64,000 nt of DNA from NCBI RefSeq assembly GCF_001263205.1, contig NZ_CP012333.1, positions 5,619,001-5,683,000 on the forward strand, given 5' to 3'. The translations under genes and the position numbers were made by a program. Positions 53,368-61,677 of the stretch are shown here, piece by piece. Numbering within the stretch: position 1 is the stretch's first letter; every line of letters starts with the position of its first letter. The stretch is from Labilithrix luteola. GTDB lineage: Bacteria; Myxococcota_A; Polyangia; Polyangiales; Polyangiaceae. The notes under the pieces are model-generated. The model saw only the letters and a program-made list of their open reading frames with translations. It was not told the DNA's origin and made no database searches.

Positions 53368-54380
53368 ATGTCGACTGCTAATCTTCCGCCTATGGGGTGG
53401 AGCAGGCTCGGCTGGTGTCGATCGGCTTGGCTTGCTTCAAGGGGCGTTCAGGTGCGCGTTCAGAGACTCTTTTGGGGGCTCGTCATCGCGATCGGTTCGG
53501 CGACCGGGTGCTCGCTGACGCGATCGCTGTCCGAACTTTCGAGCGGTGACGGCGCGGATTCGACCGGGCTCGGGAGCGGCGATGGAAGCTCCCCGACGGA
53601 CGGTCCGAAATCGGAGCCGGACGGCGCAGGCGATGGTGGGGTCGACGCCGGTGCCGACGCTGAAACCGACGACGCGGCCGTCGACAGCTCGGACGCGAGT
53701 GGACCGATCGACACTTGCGCCTATCGCGATTGCGTCCTCGCCGACAGTCCTGCAGCGTACTGGCGATTGGGGAGGCCTCCCCTGTGGGCATGGCCGTCGA
53801 TGAGTCCGGTCATGGCCACGGTGCGACCTACGACGGAGGCATCGCGTACGGTGTTGCCGGTGCCATCGCGGGCGATTCGAACACGGCGGTTCGCTTCGAC
53901 GGGACGAAAGGGCTCGACGTAGGCAACGTGTTCCGCTTCGACGGCGTGTTGCCGTTCTCACTCGAGGTGTGGGTCAAACCGAGTCCAAGCTCTGGATATG
54001 CCGTTTTGCTCGCGCGCGATACCGACCCGAACGGATACGCACTATACCTCGGCTCGAGCCAGGCCACGTTCGAACGGCAGACGTCGGGAAACGTCAAGAC
54101 CATCACGGGGACAGCCGTCTCCACGTCGAACTACAACCATCTCGTGGGAACGTTCGACGGGTCGCGCTTGCGACTTTACGTGAACGGAGAAGAGGTTGCT
54201 TCCGGTCCCTCGGTTTCGTCCATCCCGGGTGCTTCGTCGAACTTCTATATCGGGACGGAGAACGCTTCTTCGGCGTACATCTACAAAGGTGACATGGACG
54301 AGCCGGCCGTTTACGACCATGCCCTGACCGCAGAACGCATTCGCGTGCACTACCAGGCGGGGCTCGGCACCAACAAGTAG
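53368..54380 (+). pseudogene. LamG-like lipoprotein, frameshifted in a G run
   Basis: The first part has a signal with lipobox S-A-T-G-C, an acidic Asp/Gly/Ala linker and CAYRDCVLADSPAAYWRLG. The frame breaks at GGGG (53769-53772) and resumes one frame over as EASPVGMAVDESGHGHGATY. The rest is a full LamG domain (PFSLEVWVKPSPSSGYAVLL, LVGTFDGSRLRLYVNGEEVA and YKGDMDEPAVYDHALTAERI). One more G would restore one protein of about 337 aa. The exact start is uncertain (ATG at 53368 or 53392). With the CVLADSP-AYWRL-GE text intact, the domain is a standard ConA/LamG lectin-like module, so the gene is likely functional and mis-assembled. Confidence 0.8.
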
Positions 54381-54442
54381 TCCGGTCCAGCTCGACGCAG
54401 TCATCCACGCGAGAACCGACGTCGCGCGCGAGCGTATGATCG

Positions 54443-55339
54443 TCAGGTATCGCGCGTGACGAGCACCGAGCGGCGCGAAAGGCGAATGACCTTTTCGGCC
54501 GTGCTGCCGAGGACGAGGCGGCGGAGCCCGGTGCGCCCCTGACTGCCCATCACGATGGCTTCCGCGTCGATGGCATCGGCGCGCTCGAGGATGGTCTCGG
54601 CCGGGTCGCGCTTGACCTCGACCTGCTCGAAGTGGCTGAAGTGGTACTGCTTCGCGAGTCCTTCGAGGGTGGCGAGGCCGAGCTCTTCGAGCTTCTCGAT
54701 CGCGCCCTGCGGCGGCGGCATCCACGGGCTTCCGAGCGCGGAGGCGACGGCCATGAAGGGGTGGTTGCCCGGCAGCTGCATGGCGTGGAGCAGCGTGACC
54801 TCGAGCTTCGCCTTCTCGACGAGCACGCCGCCGAACTTCACGGCCGGCAGTGAGCCTTCGCCGAAGTCGGTTGCGACGAGCACGCGTCGCGACGCCGTTC
54901 CGGGACGAGCCACGAGGACCGACGTGGGCGAATAGCGAACGACACGCTCCGCAACATGGCCGAGATACCGCTCCGAGCCCTCGCGCGGCTTGCCGCCGAC
55001 GACGACGAGCGTGGCGTCGCTCTCTTCGGCAACGCGGACGATCTCGTCTTCGGGCGCTCCGACTTCGATGTTCACCCGGTAGTCCGATGCCGGAACGTGG
55101 AGCACGCGACTGACCTGCTCGCTCACGAGGTCGGCGGCCTTCTTGGTCAGATCGAGCGCAAGCTTCGCATCGTTCTCACCGCGGCTCGGAAGGAGCGGAT
55201 AGTGCCTGAGCACGTCGGGGATGACGTGCACGACGACGAACGGAACTCCCAGCGCCGCTGCATGCATGTGTCCGCGAACGAGGGCGGGCTCGGAGAACTC
55301 GGTGAGGTCCGTGGCGATCAGGATGGGGGAGGTTGCCAT
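54443..55339 (-). CDS. Tandem universal stress protein (two Usp domains)
   Basis: The protein has 298 aa. The start ATG opens MATSPILIATDLTEFSEPAL. Each half is a UspA domain with the ATP-binding G-x2-G-x9-G-S/T pattern: VVVGGKPREGSERYLGHVAE (first) and VMGSQGRTGLRRLVLGSTAE, ending KVIRLSRRSVLVT (second). The second domain has an intact nucleotide motif. It acts in the cytosol under stress such as starvation or hypoxia. It is convergent with the LamG lipoprotein gene and separated from rbfA by 195 bp. Confidence 0.92.
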   Translation of the reverse strand: MATSPILIATDLTEFSEPALVRGHMHAAALGVPFVVVHVIPDVLRHYPLLPSRGENDAKLALDLTKKAADLVSEQVSRVLHVPASDYRVNIEVGAPEDEIVRVAEESDATLVVVGGKPREGSERYLGHVAERVVRYSPTSVLVARPGTASRRVLVATDFGEGSLPAVKFGGVLVEKAKLEVTLLHAMQLPGNHPFMAVASALGSPWMPPPQGAIEKLEELGLATLEGLAKQYHFSHFEQVEVKRDPAETILERADAIDAEAIVMGSQGRTGLRRLVLGSTAEKVIRLSRRSVLVTRDT

Positions 55340-55534
55340 GGGGATTCCGGAGGTGAGTACCGCGACCCTAACACGCTTGGGCCCCGCTCGGCTCGCGAGC
55401 GCTCGAGATGAGCGATCGGGCTGAAATACCCGGCCCGTGAACGCGAACGCGAACACGAACACGAGCCTTCGATGCTCTAGCACCAAAGGTGCCGTGTGCC
55501 ATCGGCCGTCAATCTCATCCTTCTAGGGCCGGCG

Positions 55535-55894
55535 TCATCCACTCGAGGCAACGCCATCGAACACGAAACGCAGCTCGGGGACGCGCTTCATGTCGATGGC
55601 CTCGGCGAGGCGAGCGCGCAGGAACGGTGTGGCGCGTGTCAGTGCGCGCTCGGCCGAGCCTCGGAGCGCCGCTTCGGTGGCCGGGTTGCCAGCTGCATGA
55701 CCGAGCGCGAGAGGCGTGCGGAGGGAGAAGTGGACGCGCGCGTGGCGATAGTCGGGGGACAGCACGACTGCACCGATTTCGACGTCGACCAGCGCCGGGT
55801 CGGTGATGTCGTCGCGCAACAAGGATTGCAGCTCTTCGAGGACGAGCTCTTGCAGTCGAAGATGCCGGTGGCCGCCGTCTCGTTCTTCTCGCAT
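55535..55894 (-). CDS. rbfA: Ribosome-binding factor A
   Basis: The protein (119 aa) is a small KH-type factor that assists 30S maturation. The family patterns are seen: RLQELVLEELQSLLRDDITD, LVDVEIGAVVLSPDYRHARV and the end KRVPELRFVFDG. The start ATG at 55894 lies 23 bp after the stop of an APH-type gene on the same strand. Here it is separate from the nusA-infB cluster where it is often found. Confidence 0.88.
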   Translation of the reverse strand: MREERDGGHRHLRLQELVLEELQSLLRDDITDPALVDVEIGAVVLSPDYRHARVHFSLRTPLALGHAAGNPATEAALRGSAERALTRATPFLRARLAEAIDMKRVPELRFVFDGVASSG

Positions 55895-55917
55895 GGCACG
55901 GACTTCCGTGAACGAGC

Positions 55918-56805
55918 CTACTCGAGTCGAGCGATGCGTGCTCGCATCCGCTCGAGGAGCTCCGGCTGGCGTTCGGCGAACACCGCGAGCCATACGATCA
56001 CCTGGACGTTGCGCACCAGGCCGAGATCGCGGGCGAGGTCCCGATCGTAAGGGGCGTCGTAGGCCGCGGTCATGGCCTCGATGGATGCACGCTCTTCGCC
56101 GAAGAGAACGAGCCTCGACTGCAAACAGGCCATGTCCCATTCGACGGGGCCAAGGAAAGCGTCTTCCCAATCCGTCCACACCGCGCCGCGCGACGTGGCG
56201 AGCACGTTGCCGATGTGCGCGTCGCCGTGGACCGCCTGGAATGACGCCGTTCGCGAGGGGGCCGACCGAATGATGTCTTCGGCGCGATGCCATGCGTCCT
56301 CGAGCGTACGACGCTCACGTTCGTCGAACGACGCGTTTCGAACGGCCCGGGCATGGACTTCGCGCGCTTCGTCGAACCCGCCCCAGAGTGGCAGCTTCGA
56401 CTTCGGATACTTCACGAGCGAGCGATGGGCGCGTGCGAGCTCGGCCCCTGCCGCGCCGGGATCGACCCGCGCGGCGAGGAGATCTTCGAGCTCCCAAAAC
56501 GAGATGACGAGACCATTTCGTTCGTGCGGGCCTGGTTCGATGCGCGTGCTCGGGCGGGTGACCGAGACGCCATCGCCGGCGAGGAAACGGCTGACTTCGA
56601 TCTCGCGCTTCAACCATTCCATGCCGACGCGAACCATCGACGTGGCCATGGCGACGCGCGCGACGAGTGGGCGTTCGTGCGGCTCTTCGGGGATCAGGCG
56701 AAGGACGAGGTTGCTCTTGTCCGCGAGCAGCTCCGGACGAGCGGGGAACTCGAGCTCCGCAGCGAGGCGGCGGACTTCGTCGATGGCCAGGTCCTGGGAA
56801 GTCAC
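55918..56805 (-). CDS. APH-family phosphotransferase/kinase-like protein
   Basis: The protein has 295 aa from a GTG start. The kinase core motifs are AVHGDAHIGNVLAT (HGDxHxxN catalytic loop) and VWTDWEDAFLGPVEWDMACL (DWE metal site with following DMA). The N-terminal lobe has LVARVAMATSMVR with a candidate ATP-binding region. The substrate is unknown and no resistance gene context is present. It lies upstream of rbfA in the same direction and is divergent from the DNA-repair fusion gene across 63 bp. Confidence 0.82.
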   Translation of the reverse strand: MTSQDLAIDEVRRLAAELEFPARPELLADKSNLVLRLIPEEPHERPLVARVAMATSMVRVGMEWLKREIEVSRFLAGDGVSVTRPSTRIEPGPHERNGLVISFWELEDLLAARVDPGAAGAELARAHRSLVKYPKSKLPLWGGFDEAREVHARAVRNASFDERERRTLEDAWHRAEDIIRSAPSRTASFQAVHGDAHIGNVLATSRGAVWTDWEDAFLGPVEWDMACLQSRLVLFGEERASIEAMTAAYDAPYDRDLARDLGLVRNVQVIVWLAVFAERQPELLERMRARIARLE

Positions 56806-56868
56806 GGTGGCGAGACTCTACCTCTACGGCTTCGCGTTCGCCGCTCGAACGTCGTAGAGTTCGGGCCG

Positions 56869-58128
56869 ATGAAGAGCAAGACGACGAAGCCAGCGTCTCG
56901 CAAGCCTGCCGCGTCATCGGTTTCCGCGTCGTCCCCGTCTATTCGCTACGCCCTCTTCGATACGGAGATCGGTCGCTGCGGGATCGCCTGGGGTGAGGCG
57001 GGGGTCGTCGGCCTTCAACTGCCCGAGGGAAAAGACAGCCTGACGCGCGCCTCGCTCGCGAAGCGATTCGAAGCCACCGAAGAGTGCGAGCCGTCTTCGG
57101 AGATCGAGCGCGCCATCGCGGCCATCGTCGGCTTGCTTCGTGGGGAGACGAGCGACCTTTCGACCATCTCCCTCGACATGCGCGGTGTCCCAGCGTTCCA
57201 CCAGCGCGTCTACGCATTGGCGCGGACCATCGAGCCCGGGCAGACGCTGACCTACGGCGACGTGGCCACGAAGCTCGGTGACAAGGGCTCCGCGCGGGCC
57301 GTGGGGCAGGCACTTGGTCGCAATCCGTTCGCCATCGTCGTCCCTTGCCATCGCGTTCTCGCCTCGGGCGGGAAGATGGGGGGCTTCACGGCGAACGGCG
57401 GGGTGACCACCAAGCTCCGAATGCTCGCCATCGAAGGGGCCAAGGCGGCCGCGCAACGGAGCCTGTTCGACGGTGACGGCTCCTTCGGTTTCGATCCCAC
57501 GAAGGCCGTTGCTGCGCTCGGCGCCGGTGATCCGAAGCTGCGCGCACTCATGGAGAGCGTCGGCCCGTTTCGCATGCAGCTCAAGACGACGTCGAGCATC
57601 TTCGTCGCCCTGGCCGAGGCCATCGTCTATCAGCAGCTCACGGCCAAGGCAGCGGGAACGATCTACGCGCGTCTCTGCGCGCTCTTTCCGCGGCCGCACG
57701 AAGGCCCCACGGCCGAAGGCATTCTTCGCTCGTCCGACGAGAAGCTTCGCAGCGCGGGATTGTCGCGACCCAAGGTTCTCGCACTTCGGGACCTCGCGAA
57801 GCGCGCCGCCGACGGAGAAATCCCGGGCCTCGCAGACGTGCACCGCATGGACGACGACGACATCGTCGAGAAGCTGACGGCGGTGCGCGGAATCGGCCGC
57901 TGGACGGTGGAGATGCTGCTCATGTTCCGTCTCGGTCGGCCGGACATCTTGCCGGTGGACGATTACGGAATTCGAAAAGGCTACGCGGCCGTTTTCGGTC
58001 TGAAGGATCTGCCTGCGCCCAAGGAGCTCGCCAAGCTCGGTGAGCGCTGGAAGCCTCACCGTACCGTCGCGAGTTGGTATTTGTGGCGCGCTGCCGAGCG
58101 TGCGGCGGCCGCGACCAAGGGCACTTGA
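56869..58128 (+). CDS. Ogt-AlkA fusion: O6-alkylguanine transferase plus 3-methyladenine DNA glycosylase
   Basis: The protein has 419 aa. Residues about 25-195 form an O6-alkylguanine-DNA alkyltransferase with acceptor Cys160 in IVVPCHRVLAS, preceded by GQTLTYGDVA. Residues about 205-410 form a helix-hairpin-helix glycosylase: VYQQLTAKAAGTIYARL, the GIG-RWTVEMLLMF hairpin (341 on) and the catalytic Asp in ILPVDDYGIRKGY. The protein joins direct reversal and base excision of alkylated bases in one chain. It is the reverse of the well-known Ada/AlkA arrangement in that the transferase here is the Ogt type without the Ada regulatory domain. Confidence 0.93.
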   Translation: MKSKTTKPASRKPAASSVSASSPSIRYALFDTEIGRCGIAWGEAGVVGLQLPEGKDSLTRASLAKRFEATEECEPSSEIERAIAAIVGLLRGETSDLSTISLDMRGVPAFHQRVYALARTIEPGQTLTYGDVATKLGDKGSARAVGQALGRNPFAIVVPCHRVLASGGKMGGFTANGGVTTKLRMLAIEGAKAAAQRSLFDGDGSFGFDPTKAVAALGAGDPKLRALMESVGPFRMQLKTTSSIFVALAEAIVYQQLTAKAAGTIYARLCALFPRPHEGPTAEGILRSSDEKLRSAGLSRPKVLALRDLAKRAADGEIPGLADVHRMDDDDIVEKLTAVRGIGRWTVEMLLMFRLGRPDILPVDDYGIRKGYAAVFGLKDLPAPKELAKLGERWKPHRTVASWYLWRAAERAAAATKGT

Positions 58129-58129
58129 A

Positions 58130-59556
58130 TCAGAACGACGTGTTGATCTGGGCGGTCATGACGTGCACGTGAGGCACGGAGAGGATGAGCGGGGCGCCTC
58201 CCGCCAGCCCGGTGTCGTCGTTCGGCATCTGCTGGTGCCCGTAGCCGTAGCGGAGCTTGAAGGCGATGTTCGGCACGTGGAAGTACCAGGTGCTGTTCAA
58301 TTCGATGCCGTAGGTTTGATCGTGGGCGACGTCCAGGTTGACGTCCGCCCATGATAGGCGCACGGCGGCGTCGAGCTTCCGTTTGTAGAACAGATACCCG
58401 AGTTGCCCGAAGCCGCCGGTCGACGAGTAGGAGGCAAACCCTTCGTGCGGATTGGTATGGCGGAAGTACCACTCGACCTGCGCCATGATCCGGTTCGATT
58501 GCAGCAAGAGGTCCGCGCCGACGCCGTGGTTCACCGTCGTCACCGCACTGGGCACCGTCTCGAACTCGAAGGTCGTCGGGTTGAAGTTTTCGATGCCCTC
58601 GTTGGCTTTCGACATCCACCCGTTGACGCCGATGGCGTACTTGAAGGGCACGTGCTTGGCGTTTTCCTTTTCCGCGTAGGCAAACTCCGTGTTTCCGGGA
58701 ACGCCCAAAGGGTTCAGCTCGAAGCGCGCCGTGAAGAGGTAGTTGCCGCGGATCGTCTGGAACTGCCGCAGCGGTGAGCCGAGATAGGCGCCGACCTGGT
58801 ACGCGAGGAGCTGATTGGCGAACGAGCCGAACGCCGTGATGCCCTTGTCACGGCCCGTCCAGAAGTAGTTCGAAACCACGTCCCAATCCGGAAAGAGCAA
58901 CTGGTGCGGGCCGTAGAGGTATTCGTGGCGTGAAATGGGCGTCCACTGCTGGCCGAGGCGCAATCCGAACTCGTCGATGGGCTGGATCTCGACATAGGCA
59001 TCGAGCAGATAGACGGGATTCGCCGCGAGCTCGAGGCTCGTCCAGTAACGAATCCATTTTCGGTAGATGGCTCCCTCCGAGATTGCACGGAGGGTGACGA
59101 ACGGGTCCTGGACTTGGGCTTTGCCGTTGATGGTCACCTGGGCGTGCATGAGTGATTGCAACCCAAGGTGCATCTTGTTGTTGCCGTCTTTCGTCCGCAG
59201 GACGAAGCCAGAACCGGGAAAGAATCCGGCTTCGGCATTGGCGGCGTCGGCGGCGTTGGTGGCAGCTTGGTCTTCGGCGGCCTGGCGTTCTTCCAACGAC
59301 GCCTCGTCGGGGCTGGCCGTTACCTTTTCGCGCGGCGCGGGAGCTGCGGGAGCTGCAGCCGGCGCGGGAGTTGCTGCCGCTCCAGGGGCGGCAGCGGGCG
59401 CGGCTGCGGGCGCCGCTTCGGCGCCAGGCGGCGGAGGAGGCGGAATCGGCTGAGGGGCGAGTGCTGGAGCCGGCCGCTGCGCGGGCGGGGTTGTGCGAAC
59501 GCGGGCACGGCGTGCAGAGACACGAGGCTTGCCAGAACGGCGATACGTCGACGCAT
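58130..59556 (-). pseudogene. OprO/OprP-like porin, frameshifted between signal peptide and mature part
   Basis: The ATG at 59556 encodes a clean signal peptide, MRRRIAVLASLVSLHAVPAF with AQ. The mature protein is read in another frame as RPAPALAPQPIPPPPPPGAE, followed by an Ala/Pro-rich linker and a beta-barrel. The break is in a CCCC run on the minus strand (59487-59490); one extra C gives a single open frame of about 475 aa. Barrel text such as FGLRLGQQWTPISRHEYLYG, DVVSNYFWTGRDKGITAFGS and LRYGYGHQQ matches the phosphate-selective porin O/P family. A shorter start at 59599 would have no signal peptide and is not credible for a porin. Confidence 0.8.
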
Positions 59557-59654
59557 GCGGACCACCCCTCGCGCGATCACTCGTGATCGTTCCGGGCAAG
59601 CTAAGCCGCGGGGCCTGCTCTTCAATGCTCCGATGGATCGCGATGCACGCCGAC

Positions 59655-60128
59655 TCAGTGGAAGGGACCTTGGTGCATGGTCAGTGCGAAAACGGCGACG
59701 AGCCCGATGACCAGCAAGGCGCATCCGGAGAGGAGGGGAATGGAGAGCTGAAAGGGCAGTTCGCCGTGGAGCAAGCCGGCCGCGACGAGCTCACGCCTCT
59801 CCGCTTTGAGGGCGCGCATGATGGCGAAGTGGTTCCACATGCCGAGAACCAGCACGACGAGCCCGAAGACGATGAGTGTGACGCTGAAGTTGCGTGCGGG
59901 GGCGAGCCTCACCGAGCCCTCGGCCAAGCTCGACTTCTCGAGCGCTCGGAAGAACTGGAAGATCGTGAATCCGAATCCGATGAGCGACAACGCCGTGCGG
60001 ATCATCGCCATGAAGGTTCGCTCCGCCGCCAGGCGCGTCCGCTGGAACGCCAGACCCGTGTTGCGCGACGCGAGCTCGAGCGAGCCTTGGAGATGAGGCG
60101 CGGCAGACTTGTCGCTGTTCTCCTGCAT
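59655..60128 (-). CDS. DUF202-family inner-membrane protein
   Basis: The protein (157 aa) has the DUF202 signature RLAAERTFMAMIRTALSLIG, continuing FGFTIFQFF, and three hydrophobic segments (about 43-62, 84-103 and 130-152). Members of this family (YidH type) are small membrane proteins of unknown function. It lies 98 bp from the porin start on the same strand. No function is claimed. Confidence 0.88.
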   Translation of the reverse strand: MQENSDKSAAPHLQGSLELASRNTGLAFQRTRLAAERTFMAMIRTALSLIGFGFTIFQFFRALEKSSLAEGSVRLAPARNFSVTLIVFGLVVLVLGMWNHFAIMRALKAERRELVAAGLLHGELPFQLSIPLLSGCALLVIGLVAVFALTMHQGPFH

Positions 60129-60340
60129 GAGCTCGGCGGCCGTCGCGATCGTTCGAAATCGTATTTCGATGTGGCGATGCGGTCCTCTCGGCGCAATCCG
60201 GCGTGGCGTCGCGAGCGGACCGGCCGCACGCGTGAACTACGCCTGCGACATCAAGTTCGACCCCGGAGTAGGCGTCGTTGTGAGCGCGACGAGCACGCTT
60301 CGGTGGGCCGCAGCCGTGACCGCGGCCTGCCGAATCGGTC

Positions 60341-61147
60341 TCAACCCGACTTGACGCCCGTTTCGGCCGGCCGGAGCCGCGTGCGGAACAGGCTCAGCAC
60401 GCGATCGAGGGCCTGGCGCGTCGGGTGACCCGCTTCGTCGACCAGATCGGTCGTGAGAACGGAGTGCGCCGAAGCCGGGATGCCGTGAGGATTACCCCGG
60501 GAAGAATCGATCTCGATTCCCTCGAACGCGTCGCCGAGCTCGCGTTTCAGCGTGTCGAATCGCTCGGGCGGACAGAGCCGATCGCCCGTGAAGCGTAGGC
60601 CGAGGACCGTGCAGCCATCCTTGGCGCGCTCCTTCACCTTCGCGAGATCTGTGTCCGAGAGGTGGAGGGAGGCACGCTGTCGACGCGTGAGCCCGACGGG
60701 AAGGGACGGCTGGCTCAACACCGGGGCCATCACGGTTTCGTCGACCATGAGCGAGAGTGCGAAGTTGCCGGTCAAGCACATGCCGACGACGCCGACGCCG
60801 GGGCCGCCGCAATCGGCGTGCGCCTTGCGGCACAGAGCGCGGAGGTAGTCGGTGATGGGGCTCGACGCGCGGCTCGCGAAGATGCGGAACTCGCGGCTGA
60901 TGCACGCGCGCGCCGTGGTCTCGAGCACGTAGCCCATCGACATCGGCTTGCCGGGCACGCCGAGGAGCGTGGGGAGGTACGTGCGGAAACCCTCGCGCGC
61001 GACGCGTTCGGCGAAGGCGGCGACCTGGGGGGTGATGCCGGGGATCTCGTGGATCACGACGACCGCCGGGCCTTCGCCGCGCGTGAAGACGGTGCGCGTC
61101 GTGTCGCCGTGCGAGAACGAGAACGAGTCGAAGCCGGCCAGCGTCAT
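60341..61147 (-). CDS. Dienelactone-hydrolase-family protein
   Basis: The protein has 268 aa with an alpha/beta-hydrolase fold. The nucleophile elbow reads VGMCLTGNFAL, i.e. G-x-C-x-G with a Cys nucleophile as in dienelactone hydrolases. The start has VVVIHEIPGIT and the end has a candidate His in NPHGIPASAHSVL. It may hydrolyse lactones or esters in aromatic degradation, but no pathway genes are adjacent. Confidence 0.87.
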   Translation of the reverse strand: MTLAGFDSFSFSHGDTTRTVFTRGEGPAVVVIHEIPGITPQVAAFAERVAREGFRTYLPTLLGVPGKPMSMGYVLETTARACISREFRIFASRASSPITDYLRALCRKAHADCGGPGVGVVGMCLTGNFALSLMVDETVMAPVLSQPSLPVGLTRRQRASLHLSDTDLAKVKERAKDGCTVLGLRFTGDRLCPPERFDTLKRELGDAFEGIEIDSSRGNPHGIPASAHSVLTTDLVDEAGHPTRQALDRVLSLFRTRLRPAETGVKSG

Positions 61148-61313
61148 CGCTGCATGCTACCAGCCGAGCTGCCTCGACCGTCGTATGTCTTCCGCGATCG
61201 TCGAAACTGCGGCGCACGTGCAACGTCGGAGCATGGTCGCTCCTCCCACGATCTCGGCGGGTGCGAGGTTCGGAGAGGAGCCACTTCGGTTGCGACCGAC
61301 GCCGCGTTCGACT

Positions 61314-61553
61314 TCAAGAATCCGCTGCTGGCCGTTGTTCGGCGGCCGGATCATCCGGCTCGACGACCAATCCCTCGATCGCTCCGCTGAGCTGCGTGAT
61401 CAGATTCTGCAGGTGCTCGAGGTCGCCCGCGAGCGTCTTCTTCGCGCCTTGTTTGCCGGTGTGTTGGAGCTCGTCTTCGACGTGAGCCGTATGACTGGCG
61501 AGCTGTTCGCGTAGGAACTGAGCGTCTTCGGACGTGAGGTGCATCGTGATCAT
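61314..61553 (-). CDS. Small helical protein, unknown function
   Basis: The protein has 79 aa from the ATG at 61553, preceded by GAAAGG. It is amphipathic and helical (DAQFLREQLASHTAHVEDEL, then LAGDLEHLQNLITQLSGAIE) with a Pro/Asp-rich tail. It resembles short regulatory or stress-type coiled proteins, but no family is recognised. It lies upstream of and divergent to the phosphoribosyltransferase-hydrolase fusion, 124 bp away. Confidence 0.6.
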   Translation of the reverse strand: MITMHLTSEDAQFLREQLASHTAHVEDELQHTGKQGAKKTLAGDLEHLQNLITQLSGAIEGLVVEPDDPAAEQRPAADS

Positions 61554-61677
61554 GGCGGGACCTTTCGATCTCGACCATCGAGCAAGTCTCGGACCCCCGG
61601 GCAGTGTCTGAGCCGCGCCGGCGAGCGAAGGCGGGCCCGGCCGTTTCGAGGCATCGTCGTTGCGTCCCGCTTTCCTC

